DNA of 6,540 nt, from contig PUKM01000071.1 of assembly GCA_003552325.1 (NCBI GenBank), forward strand, positions 1-6,540. Direction: 5' to 3'. A model generated the notes under the pieces. The model saw only the letters and a list, made by a program, of their open reading frames with translations. It was not told the DNA's origin and ran no database searches. Within the stretch, counting starts at the first letter, position 1. Every line of letters starts with the position of its first letter. A program made the translations under genes and the position numbers. Source of the DNA: Natrialbaceae archaeon (GTDB taxonomy: Archaea > Halobacteriota > Halobacteria > Halobacteriales > Natrialbaceae). Below, one piece after another: positions 1-5,520 of the stretch.

Positions 1-1542
1 AAAGGGATGGACAAAATGCTCGTCGACTCGACCGGAAACGTCGTCGTCACGAACGACGGTGTGACCCTCCTGACGGAGATGGAAATCGATCACCCCGCCG
101 CCAACATGATCGTCGAAGTCTCCGAAACCCAGGAAGAAGAAGTCGGAGACGGCACCACGAGCGCCGTCGTCGTCGCCGGTGAGCTCCTCAAACGCGCCGA
201 AGACCTCCTCGAGCAGGACATCCACGCGACGACCCTCGCCCAGGGGTACCGTCAGGCCTCCGAGAAAGCCGGCGAGGTCCTCGAGGACATTTCCGTGGAA
301 GTCGACGCGGACGACGACGAGATCCTCGAGCAGATCGCCGCGACCGCGATGACCGGCAAAGGAGCCGAGAACGCCAAAGAACAACTGGCCAAACTCGTCG
401 TCAGCGCCGTCCAGACCGTCGCCGACGACGACGGCATCGACACGGACAACGTCAAAGTCGAGAAAGTCGTCGGTGGCTCCATCGAGAACTCCGACCTCGT
501 CGAGGGCGTCATCGTCGACAAAGAGCGCGTCAGCGAGAACATGCCGTACTTCACCGAAGACGCGAACATCGCGCTCATCGACGGTGCACTCGAGATCAAA
601 GAAACCGAGATCGACGCCGAAGTCAACGTCACCGACCCAGACCAGCTCCAGCAGTTCCTCGAGCAGGAAGAAGCCCAGCTCAAGGAGTTAGTCGACCAGC
701 TCGTCGAGGTCGGCGCTGACGTCGTCTTCGTCGATGGAGGCATCGACGACATGGCCCAGCACTACCTCGCCGAGGAAGGCATCATCGCCGTCCGCCGGGT
801 CAAATCGAGCGACATGAAACGGCTGGCCCGCTCGACCGGTGGCAAGCCCGTCGCCACCGTCGACGACCTGACCGAGGACCACCTCGGCTTCGCTGGCAGC
901 GTCGCCCAGAAAGACATCGCTGGCGATCAGCGCATCTTCGTCGAGGAGGTCGACGACGCCAAAGCCGTCACCCTCATCCTCCGCGGCGGCACCGAGCACG
1001 TCATCGACGAGGTCGACCGCGCCATCGAGGATTCGCTGGGCGTCGTCCGGACGACCCTCGAGGATGGCAAAGTCGTCGCCGGCGGTGGCGCACCCGAAGT
1101 CGAGCTCTCGCTGGCCCTGCGTGATTACGCCGACTCCGTCGGTGGCCGCGAACAGCTGGCTATCGAAGCCTTCGCGGACGCCCTCGAGGTCATCCCACGC
1201 ACCCTCGCCGAGAACGCTGGACTCGATCCCATCGACTCGCTCGTGGAACTGCGCAGTGCCCACGACGGCGGCGACGTCGCTGCCGGGTTGGACGCCTACA
1301 CGGGCGACACGATCGACATGGGCGAGGAGGGCGTGTACGAGCCCCTCCGTGTCAAGAGCCAGGCCATCGAGTCGGCCACGGAAGCCTCCGTCATGTTGCT
1401 CCGTATCGACGATGTGATCGCCGCTGGCGAGCTCAAAGGCGGCGGCAGCGACGATGGTGAGGACGACGAGATGCCACCAGGCGGCGGTATGGGTGGCATG
1501 GGTGGCATGGGCGGTATGGGTGGCATGGGCGGCGCGATGTGA
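1..1542 (+). CDS. thsA: Thermosome (group II chaperonin) subunit, 5' truncated by window edge
   Basis: ATP-dependent cytosolic chaperonin subunit that assembles into a closed double ring and folds proteins. The reading frame is open from base 1 (Lys-Gly before the Met at 7). KGMDKML is the conserved interior of the family's N-terminal equatorial domain, so the Met at 7 is not the real start and about 45 residues lie upstream. Numbering from that Met: NDGVTLL (16-22) and the nucleotide-binding GDGTTS (47-52, Asp48); the apical domain with its lid protrusion about 150-330, including GIDDMAQHYL (245-254); AIEDSLGVVR (339-348) with the conserved hydrolysis Asp342; then VAGGGAPEVEL (357-367). The tail is an acidic stretch followed by five GGM units and GGAM, as in haloarchaeal CCT1/CCT2-type subunits rather than the tail-less third paralogue. 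The family is certain. The subunit letter is a guess, because haloarchaea carry two or three paralogues. The promoter is outside the window. Confidence 0.97.
   Translation, partial: KGMDKMLVDSTGNVVVTNDGVTLLTEMEIDHPAANMIVEVSETQEEEVGDGTTSAVVVAGELLKRAEDLLEQDIHATTLAQGYRQASEKAGEVLEDISVEVDADDDEILEQIAATAMTGKGAENAKEQLAKLVVSAVQTVADDDGIDTDNVKVEKVVGGSIENSDLVEGVIVDKERVSENMPYFTEDANIALIDGALEIKETEIDAEVNVTDPDQLQQFLEQEEAQLKELVDQLVEVGADVVFVDGGIDDMAQHYLAEEGIIAVRRVKSSDMKRLARSTGGKPVATVDDLTEDHLGFAGSVAQKDIAGDQRIFVEEVDDAKAVTLILRGGTEHVIDEVDRAIEDSLGVVRTTLEDGKVVAGGGAPEVELSLALRDYADSVGGREQLAIEAFADALEVIPRTLAENAGLDPIDSLVELRSAHDGGDVAAGLDAYTGDTIDMGEEGVYEPLRVKSQAIESATEASVMLLRIDDVIAAGELKGGGSDDGEDDEMPPGGGMGGMGGMGGMGGMGGAM
1483..1527 (+). 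repeat. Five tandem 9-base units encoding Gly-Gly-Met
   Basis: Five in-frame units of the form GGN GGN ATG lie at the 3' end of the thermosome gene and end in GGC GGC GCG ATG TGA. They encode the flexible GGM-rich C-terminal tail that projects into the chaperonin cavity, a known feature of group I and II chaperonins. The third positions alternate between T and C, so the copies are not perfectly identical, but the array could still gain or lose units by slippage. Confidence 0.9.
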
Positions 1543-1543
1543 G

Positions 1544-1571
1544 GGCAGTTCGGAGCGAAGCGAGAACTGCC
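1544..1571 (+). other. Hairpin just after the thermosome stop codon
   Basis: GGCAGTTC (1544-1551) pairs perfectly with GAACTGCC (1564-1571) around a 12-base loop, GGAGCGAAGCGA. It begins two bases after the stop codon, so it would form at the 3' end of the mRNA. No T-run follows directly, so it is not a classic intrinsic terminator. It could protect or process the 3' end, or be a copy of a dispersed haloarchaeal palindrome. Confidence 0.5.
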
Positions 1572-1668
1572 TAAAGGCGAGCGGGGAACATCGTGACCCG
1601 CGAGCTACCAGTGTGACCGTTCACCTAACCAGAACTGCTTGACTGAGCATCACTCCGTGATCGGCCCA

Positions 1669-1681
1669 TTTTTCTTGTTTT
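1669..1681 (+). terminator. T-rich tract, candidate archaeal terminator for the thermosome gene
   Basis: The run TTTTTCTTGTTTT is a strong local exception to the GC-rich background and lies about 127 bases after the thermosome stop. Archaeal RNA polymerase terminates at coding-strand T-tracts, often without a hairpin. The position between two same-strand genes with separate promoters fits that role. It is inferred from composition alone. Confidence 0.5.
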
Positions 1682-1733
1682 GACCCTCGAGCGACAGCGC
1701 CGCCATAGGTATCGTAACAACTGAAACGGTTCA

Positions 1734-1769
1734 CACACTGATCGCCGATACGTCTGGCGATCAGGTGTG
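1734..1769. repeat. Strong imperfect inverted repeat (13-bp stem, one bulge)
   Basis: The arm CACACTGATCGCC (1734-1746) pairs with 1756-1769 over 13 base pairs, with a single bulged G (1764 or 1765) and a 9-base loop, GATACGTCT. It is the most stable hairpin I can see in the window and lies about 110-145 bases ahead of the cyclodeaminase-family start. It could be an operator, a structured RNA element if transcription starts further upstream, or a leftover mobile-element end; no transposase remnant is visible nearby. Confidence 0.55.
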
Positions 1770-1781
1770 CAATGACTTGCA
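1768..1781. promoter_or_regulatory. 14-base palindrome TGCAA-N4-TTGCA, candidate operator
   Basis: TGCAA (1768-1772) and TTGCA (1777-1781) are exact reverse complements around TGAC. The geometry (5-4-5) suits a dimeric helix-turn-helix regulator. It abuts the larger hairpin and its centre is 64 bases, about six helical turns, upstream of the centre of the second palindrome. Confidence 0.35.
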
Positions 1782-1831
1782 GTGGCTACGATAGCTCTCG
1801 GCCAGTCACTCGAGGCGGCGGCCGGACCTAG

Positions 1832-1845
1832 CATGCGATAGCATG
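1832..1845. promoter_or_regulatory. 14-base palindrome CATGC-N4-GCATG touching the promoter, candidate operator
   Basis: CATGC (1832-1836) and GCATG (1841-1845) are exact reverse complements around GATA. The heptamer TAGCATG also occurs twice here as a direct repeat with a 10-base period. The site ends immediately before the TATA-like box, where TFB would contact the BRE, so a bound protein should block or modulate initiation of the cyclodeaminase-family gene. Confidence 0.45.
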
Positions 1846-1852
1846 AAATAAG
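1846..1852 (+). promoter_or_regulatory. TATA-like box of the cyclodeaminase-family gene
   Basis: AAATAAG is centred 28 bases before the ATG at 1877 in an otherwise GC-rich stretch. This is the usual distance from a haloarchaeal TATA box to a start site lying on or just before the start codon. It implies a leaderless mRNA, and no Shine-Dalgarno sequence precedes the ATG. Confidence 0.6.
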
Positions 1853-1876
1853 TACGGGCCCGCAAAATTCGCGGCT

Positions 1877-2869
1877 ATGCAAACACTCCTGTTGGATAGT
1901 GTGGCCGTCGATGAGAACGCCTTGATGGGCGAGGTCATCGCCGCCGTCGAGGACGCCTTCGCGGCGTACGAACGCGGCGACGCACAGATGCCCGCGAAAT
2001 CCTACATCGACCTGCCCCAGTACAACGGCGACTTTCGCTCGATGCCGGCCTATATGAACGCCGGCGAGTGGGACGCTGCCGGATTGAAATGGGTCAACGT
2101 TCACCCGGACAATCCCGACGCCTCTGACCTCCCCACCGTTATGGGGACGATGATCTACTCCGACCCCGAAACCGGGTTCCCCCTCGCTGTCTTGGACGGA
2201 ACCGAACTCACGATGAAACGAACGGGTGCGGCCGCCGCCGTCGCGACCGACTATCTAGCCGTCGAGGACGCCTCGAGCCTGGGCATCGTCGGTGCCGGGG
2301 TCCAGTCGTACACCCAACTCGACGCTATCGCACAGATTCGACCCATCGAAGAGGTCGTGGTTAGCGACCTCGACGAGGCCCGCGTCGAGGCGTTTATCGA
2401 CGTGTACGGGGACGACTTCGACGTGCGGTCGGGGACGATCAGCGAGGCCGGCCACTGTGACATCCTCTCGACAGTGACCCCCGTCGAAACCCCCATCGTC
2501 TCCGCCGAAGACGTCGGCGAACACACCCACATCAACGCGATGGGAGCCGACGCCGAAGGCAAACAGGAACTCGAGACGGCCTTGCTGCAGGACGCTCGAG
2601 TCGTGATCGACGACCACAAACAGTGTACCCACTCCGGCGAGATCAACGTCCCGTACAACGATGGTCTCTTGACTGACGTCGATATCTACGGCGAGATCGG
2701 TCAGATCGTCGTCGGCGAGAAAGCTGGCCGAGACGGTGACACGGGCGTCAGTGTCTTCGATTCGACGGGGTTGGCAATCCAGGACGTTGCGGCGGCCCAC
2801 GTCGTCTACGAACAGGCGGCAGGCAGCGAGAAGGGGTCGCCGTTCGACCTCGTCGGCGTCGACGAGTAA
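1877..2869 (+). CDS. Ornithine cyclodeaminase / mu-crystallin family protein (possibly archaeal alanine dehydrogenase)
   Basis: A cytosolic NAD(P)-dependent enzyme of 330 residues, the normal family length. The family includes ornithine cyclodeaminase (ornithine to proline plus ammonia), archaeal alanine dehydrogenase (pyruvate plus ammonia to alanine) and ketimine reductases. The substrate half comes first: PAKSYIDL (39-46, Lys41), RSMPAY (54-59), GLKWVNVHP (69-77, Lys71), and LTMKRTGAAAAVAT (111-124, Arg115-Thr116). The Rossmann half follows: GIVGAGVQS (136-144), an acidic VVSDLD (161-166) at the end of strand two, INAMGADAEGKQEL (219-232) with Asp225 at the family's catalytic aspartate position, and VFDSTGLAIQD (293-303). 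Asp164 after strand two hints at NAD rather than NADP. Conservation cannot decide the substrate. The ATG start is supported by a TATA-like box 28 bases upstream. The gene appears to be transcribed alone, under candidate palindromic operators. Confidence 0.93.
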   Translation: MQTLLLDSVAVDENALMGEVIAAVEDAFAAYERGDAQMPAKSYIDLPQYNGDFRSMPAYMNAGEWDAAGLKWVNVHPDNPDASDLPTVMGTMIYSDPETGFPLAVLDGTELTMKRTGAAAAVATDYLAVEDASSLGIVGAGVQSYTQLDAIAQIRPIEEVVVSDLDEARVEAFIDVYGDDFDVRSGTISEAGHCDILSTVTPVETPIVSAEDVGEHTHINAMGADAEGKQELETALLQDARVVIDDHKQCTHSGEINVPYNDGLLTDVDIYGEIGQIVVGEKAGRDGDTGVSVFDSTGLAIQDVAAAHVVYEQAAGSEKGSPFDLVGVDE

Positions 2870-2892
2870 CGGCGCGAGTGTCTGCCCACCTG

Positions 2893-2897
2893 TTTTT
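2893..2897 (+). terminator. T-run, candidate terminator of the cyclodeaminase-family gene
   Basis: Five consecutive T (CTGTTTTTCG context) begin 24 bases after the stop codon at 2867-2869. Such a T-tract is the expected archaeal termination signal. It is short, so this is moderate evidence only. Confidence 0.4.
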
Positions 2898-3171
2898 CGA
2901 GGGTTCGCTCGGGTTTGAGCGGATGCATCACGATCCTCGCTCGAGGAAGCAATCACTCGTCGGTGGGCAGTGCTCACTCGAGTACACCCACTGTAGCGAG
3001 ACGTTTCGCGTGCTCGCTCAGGAACTCCACCAGGCGTCGAGAAGGCAACTGCGTCGCTGTAAGTCCGGCTTACGAGAAGTCACCAGACATGGGCTGTGTA
3101 CCCACCCACGTTCGGTGACCATACTCGACCAGTGCAAAACCGTACGCCAGGCCAACGAACCATACTCCCGG

Positions 3172-3183
3172 ATTAACAAATTA
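3172..3183 (+). promoter_or_regulatory. TATA-like region of the lipoprotein gene
   Basis: ATTAACAAATTA is the most AT-rich stretch in this gap. Its centre is about 34 bases before the ATG at 3212 and 28 before an alternative in-frame GTG at 3206. The transcript would be leaderless or carry a leader of only a few bases, and no Shine-Dalgarno sequence precedes the start. Confidence 0.55.
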
Positions 3184-3211
3184 CCCCGATGGGACACTGT
3201 CAGGTGTGTCG

Positions 3212-4525
3212 ATGAAGCGACGAACATACTTGACAGGCACCGCTGTAACAGCGTTTACCCTTTCGATTGCTGGATGTGTTGGGGGCCAGGAAACCGATGA
3301 CGAGGGGGCCACAAACGAAACGGACAACGAGACTGATACCGATACGGACACCGGAACTGACGATCAAGACGACTACGACGAAGACGACGCCGACGAGGAT
3401 GAGGACGAAGAGACCCACTCCGACCTCTTGGGGACCTTCGACGACTTCGAGGACCTCGACGGTTGGAACGTCATCGCGGGCTCGCTCGAGGCCGACACCG
3501 ACACGGTCTATGCGGGTTCACAATCCGCCCACGTGTACGCCTCCGAATCCGAAGAGCGGGTGCGAATCGTCCACGAGCTCGAGGAATCGATCGACGCCAC
3601 GGACGTCGTGCCTGGGCTGGCACTCGCTGCGGACCGGAACGCGAGTCCGGTCATCCAATTGTACGACGAAGATGGCGAGTACTCCCAGTACCAGCAGTTC
3701 GTCCACGAAAACCACCCGTTCGTACGCCACAACTTCGGGCTGACACAGGTCTCCGGTGACCCTGACACCAGTGCCATTACTGAGATCCACATCGACTATT
3801 GGGTCGGCGACGAACACGAGATCGATCTCTGGATCGACGACCTCCATTTCGTCCCCCGGGTAAACACGGGTCGAGTCATGCTCCAGTTCCAGGGCGGCTT
3901 CGAGAGCGACTACACCCACGCGTATCCAATTCTCGAGGAACACGGCCTCACCGGCTCGACGTTCGTGGCGACCAATCGAGTTCGCGGGAGCGAGAACGTC
4001 GAAGGAAACCGCTTGACCGAAGGCCAGCTAGACGAACTCGTCGACGCCGGCTGGTCGGTCGGCACCGTCGGCGCGCGAGGACTGCAGTTACAGACCGTCG
4101 ACGCCGAGGATCGGGAAGCCGATATTCTCGAACCGCTCGAGTGGCTCGACGACCACGGCTACGACACGCAGGCCTTCGCGTTCCCTGGCGGATGGTACGA
4201 CGAGGCGGCCTACGACCTCGTCGAGTCGAACTACGATATCGCCTACGCGGGGCGTTATCAGTGTCAGGGCTGGGCCAGCAATCCGTACAACCTGACTCGT
4301 ATTTCCGGCGGCGTGGACGAGCGAAACCTGAGCGCCGACGACATGATCGACGCCCTGAACCAGACGGCTGAATACGGCGGGTATACCACGATCACGTTCT
4401 ACGAGATGGACGGTGACGATGCCGAGGCACTCGAGGCAACGGCCGCTCATCTTGCCGACCTCGAGGAAGCCGGTGCAATCGAACTGATCCATCCGGACGA
4501 GGTAGCTGAAGAATACCTGCTGTGA
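3212..4525 (+). CDS. Tat-exported lipoprotein with degenerate polysaccharide deacetylase (NodB-like) domain
   Basis: A 437-residue cell-surface protein. It opens with MKRRTYLTG (twin-arginine), a short hydrophobic stretch and the lipobox SIAGC (Cys22), the usual haloarchaeal plan for Tat export and lipid anchoring. Residues 27-69 are a low-complexity Asp/Glu/Thr linker. Residues about 72-215 (DDFEDLDGWNVIAG to LWIDDLHFV) look like a beta-sandwich of the carbohydrate-binding or jelly-roll kind. From 220 on the fold reads as a NodB-like deacetylase (ESDYTHAYPILEEHGLTGSTF; QLDELVDAGWSVG; AFAFPGGWYDEAAYDLV). However, TFDDG is replaced by QFQGG (225-229), both metal His of the HxxxH motif by Val286 and Gly290, and the late His by Tyr397. 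Deacetylase activity is therefore unlikely; sugar binding or a structural role is more plausible. I chose the ATG because it begins the Tat signal; a GTG at 3206 would add two residues. It is convergent with the next gene. Confidence 0.85.
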   Translation: MKRRTYLTGTAVTAFTLSIAGCVGGQETDDEGATNETDNETDTDTDTGTDDQDDYDEDDADEDEDEETHSDLLGTFDDFEDLDGWNVIAGSLEADTDTVYAGSQSAHVYASESEERVRIVHELEESIDATDVVPGLALAADRNASPVIQLYDEDGEYSQYQQFVHENHPFVRHNFGLTQVSGDPDTSAITEIHIDYWVGDEHEIDLWIDDLHFVPRVNTGRVMLQFQGGFESDYTHAYPILEEHGLTGSTFVATNRVRGSENVEGNRLTEGQLDELVDAGWSVGTVGARGLQLQTVDAEDREADILEPLEWLDDHGYDTQAFAFPGGWYDEAAYDLVESNYDIAYAGRYQCQGWASNPYNLTRISGGVDERNLSADDMIDALNQTAEYGGYTTITFYEMDGDDAEALEATAAHLADLEEAGAIELIHPDEVAEEYLL

Positions 4526-4555
4526 GCCGTACAGGCACGGATACAGGAGGGTGAG

Positions 4556-5335
4556 CTACTCGAGCGGTTCCGCGAAGCCAAAGTTTGCTTTCACGTCCTC
4601 GATGCGAACGGTGACGGTGTCGCCCGTTTCGACGCCTGGAACGAACAGCCGATAGCCCTCGACGGAAGCGATACCGTCGCCCTCCGAACCGACGTCGACG
4701 ATCTCGACCTCGAGTTCGTCGCCCTCGCTGACGGGGGCCGTAATCCGCCCTTTCGCGAGCAAGTAAATTTCCGAAGAGGATTTCCGCGAGGCGTCGGGGC
4801 TCGTCGCCCGAACGTACTCGAAATCGGTACCCATGTCCTCGCGAAGGGCGTCCACGTCCGGTCCCTCGAACACTTTGATGGCGAGGTTCCCGCCCGGGGC
4901 GAGCAACTCGAGGGCCGTCTCGTAGGCCATGCGTGCGAGATGCAACGACCGGGCCTGATCCAGGGAGTACTCCCCCGACATGTTCGGGGCCATGTCCGAA
5001 ATGACACAGTCGACGGGACCATCGGCCGCGTCGAGGACTCGCTTTCGGGTTTTTTCCTCGGTCATATCCCCGCGAAGCGTTTCGGTTCGGTCCGCGAGGT
5101 CGGGGTCCTCGAGGCGTTTGATCCGCTGTAAGTCGACGCCGATGACCCGTCCCTGCGGGCCGACTTTCTCGGCGGCAACCTGGAGCCACCCACCGGGAGC
5201 CGCCCCGAGGTCGACGACGGTGTCACCCCCCGAGATGAGGCGCTCGAGGTCGTCTAACTGTTTGAGTTTGTAAGCCGCCCTCGAGCGATAGCCCTGCTGT
5301 TTTGCGCGATTGTAGTAATCGTCCTTACGAGTCAT
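4556..5335 (-). CDS. rlmE: 23S rRNA uridine 2'-O-methyltransferase (RlmE/RrmJ/FtsJ family) with C-terminal TRAM domain
   Basis: An S-adenosylmethionine-dependent methyltransferase expected to methylate a ribose 2'-OH in the A-loop of 23S rRNA (E. coli U2552 equivalent) during large-subunit maturation. The 259-residue protein starts with DDYYNRAKQQGYRSRAAYKL, typical of the family. SAM motif I is VDLGAAPGGW (41-50), with an acidic VIGVDLQ (64-70) after strand two. The K-D-K-E tetrad is complete: Lys23, Asp114 (ISDMAPN), Lys154 (LAIKVFEG) and Glu189 (SSSEIYLLAKG). Residues about 198-259 (GDELEVEIVDVGSEGDGIASVEGYRLFVPG) form a TRAM domain, a small RNA-binding beta-barrel commonly added to archaeal RNA enzymes and absent from E. 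coli RlmE. Its presence makes the protein longer than the ~209-residue bacterial enzyme. The ATG at 5335 gives the conserved N-terminus. The rRNA site is inferred from the family, because FtsJ-like relatives can also target tRNA. Confidence 0.95.
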   Translation of the reverse strand: MTRKDDYYNRAKQQGYRSRAAYKLKQLDDLERLISGGDTVVDLGAAPGGWLQVAAEKVGPQGRVIGVDLQRIKRLEDPDLADRTETLRGDMTEEKTRKRVLDAADGPVDCVISDMAPNMSGEYSLDQARSLHLARMAYETALELLAPGGNLAIKVFEGPDVDALREDMGTDFEYVRATSPDASRKSSSEIYLLAKGRITAPVSEGDELEVEIVDVGSEGDGIASVEGYRLFVPGVETGDTVTVRIEDVKANFGFAEPLE

Positions 5336-5340
5336 CTGTT

Positions 5341-5352
5341 GGTACTAGTACC
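5341..5352. promoter_or_regulatory. Perfect 12-base palindrome GGTACTAGTACC at the methyltransferase start
   Basis: The palindrome lies 6-17 bases upstream of the minus-strand ATG, about where transcription should begin if GTAAAC is the TATA box. A protein bound there would cover the start site. It contains CTAG, which is scarce in this window (four by eye) and is avoided in haloarchaeal genomes. The operator role is inferred from position and symmetry. Confidence 0.35.
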
Positions 5353-5362
5353 GTCTCGGGCG

Positions 5363-5368
5363 GTTTAC
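5363..5368 (-). promoter_or_regulatory. Weak TATA-like element of the methyltransferase gene
   Basis: On the minus strand this reads GTAAAC, centred about 31 bases before the ATG at 5335 and set in very GC-rich sequence. The same hexamer occurs about 32 bases ahead of panE. It suggests a leaderless or near-leaderless transcript. The match to the haloarchaeal TATA consensus is weak. Confidence 0.35.
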
Positions 5369-5426
5369 GGGCTTCGGGTTTGCGCGTATCAGTCAGGCGG
5401 CGTCGGGCGAGACACCAGAACGACTC

Positions 5427-5468
5427 ATTACAGGCGCCCTCACACGACATTGCCTCCGTGATTACAGG
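5427..5468 (+). repeat. Direct repeat ATTACAGG, two copies, upstream of the ferredoxin promoter
   Basis: ATTACAGG occurs at 5427-5434 and 5461-5468, with starts 34 bases apart (slightly over three helical turns). The second copy ends 22 bases before the TATA-like box. The position suits an activator site, but an eight-base repeat within a region this size can arise by chance. Confidence 0.3.
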
Positions 5469-5490
5469 GTGGTGAGAATACACTGTTATC

Positions 5491-5497
5491 CTTTTAC
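5491..5497 (+). promoter_or_regulatory. TATA-like box of the ferredoxin gene
   Basis: CTTTTAC is centred 27 bases before the ATG at 5521, the expected spacing for a haloarchaeal leaderless transcript. It supports the ATG over the in-frame GTG at 5503, which lies between the TATA box and the predicted transcription start. Confidence 0.65.
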
Positions 5498-5520
5498 TGC
5501 GAGTGCGTGAATGGATACCT

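Larger units (their letters stand above)
1543..1876. other. 334-base intergenic region without a gene
   Basis: No convincing coding frame is present: the overlapping minus-strand frame at 1625-2104 is rich in Ser, Arg and Cys, unlike haloarchaeal proteins, and is mostly a shadow of the next gene. I found no tRNA T-loop signature. From left to right the gap holds an 8-bp hairpin just after the thermosome stop, a T-rich tract at 1669-1681, a 13-bp bulged hairpin at 1734-1769, two palindromes (1768-1781 and 1832-1845) and a TATA-like box at 1846-1852. The right part is probably the control region of the cyclodeaminase-family gene. Confidence 0.7.
2870..3211. other. 342-base intergenic region without a gene
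   Basis: It separates the cyclodeaminase-family gene from the lipoprotein gene. Open frames crossing it (for example 2878-3300) encode Cys-, His- and Arg-rich peptides without the acidic bias of haloarchaeal proteins, so I do not call them. The left end holds a T-run (2893-2897) and the left arm of a 9-bp inverted repeat (2882-2890 with 2962-2970). The right end holds the lipoprotein promoter. The roughly 200 bases at 2971-3170 show only a small hairpin (GTAAG-TCCGG-CTTAC near 3060-3075) and no recognisable RNA gene. Confidence 0.6.

Noticed and set aside
7..9. ATG at position 7 as the thermosome start
   Set aside because: The codons before it (Lys-Gly) and the MDKML context are conserved interior sequence of thermosome subunits, so the gene begins upstream of the window.
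1625..2104. Minus-strand open frame covering the gap before the cyclodeaminase-family gene
   Set aside because: Half of it is the antisense of a clearly conserved gene, and the remainder has a Ser/Arg/Cys-rich composition. Long shadow frames are expected in GC-rich DNA.
3060..3075. Small hairpin GTAAG-TCCGG-CTTAC
   Set aside because: A five-base stem is expected by chance, and it is not followed by a T-run or flanked by other structure.
2878..3300. Open frame of about 140 codons on the plus strand in the gap before the lipoprotein gene
   Set aside because: The product is rich in Cys, His and Arg and poor in Asp/Glu, unlike every real protein here. It overlaps the lipoprotein signal sequence in another frame and has no promoter of its own.
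3308..3418. Asp/Thr/Glu-coding low-complexity tract of the lipoprotein as a possible tandem repeat array
   Set aside because: It is the usual acidic linker of haloarchaeal lipoproteins. The repeats (Thr-Asp) are short and irregular and need no special explanation.
4392..5189. 265-codon minus-strand open frame inside the methyltransferase region
   Set aside because: It is an Arg/Gly/Pro-rich shadow of the methyltransferase in another frame on the same strand. The methyltransferase frame holds all catalytic motifs.
5503..5505. GTG as the ferredoxin start, adding six residues
   Set aside because: It lies only about 6 bases after the TATA-like box and upstream of the predicted transcription start, so it would not be in the mRNA.
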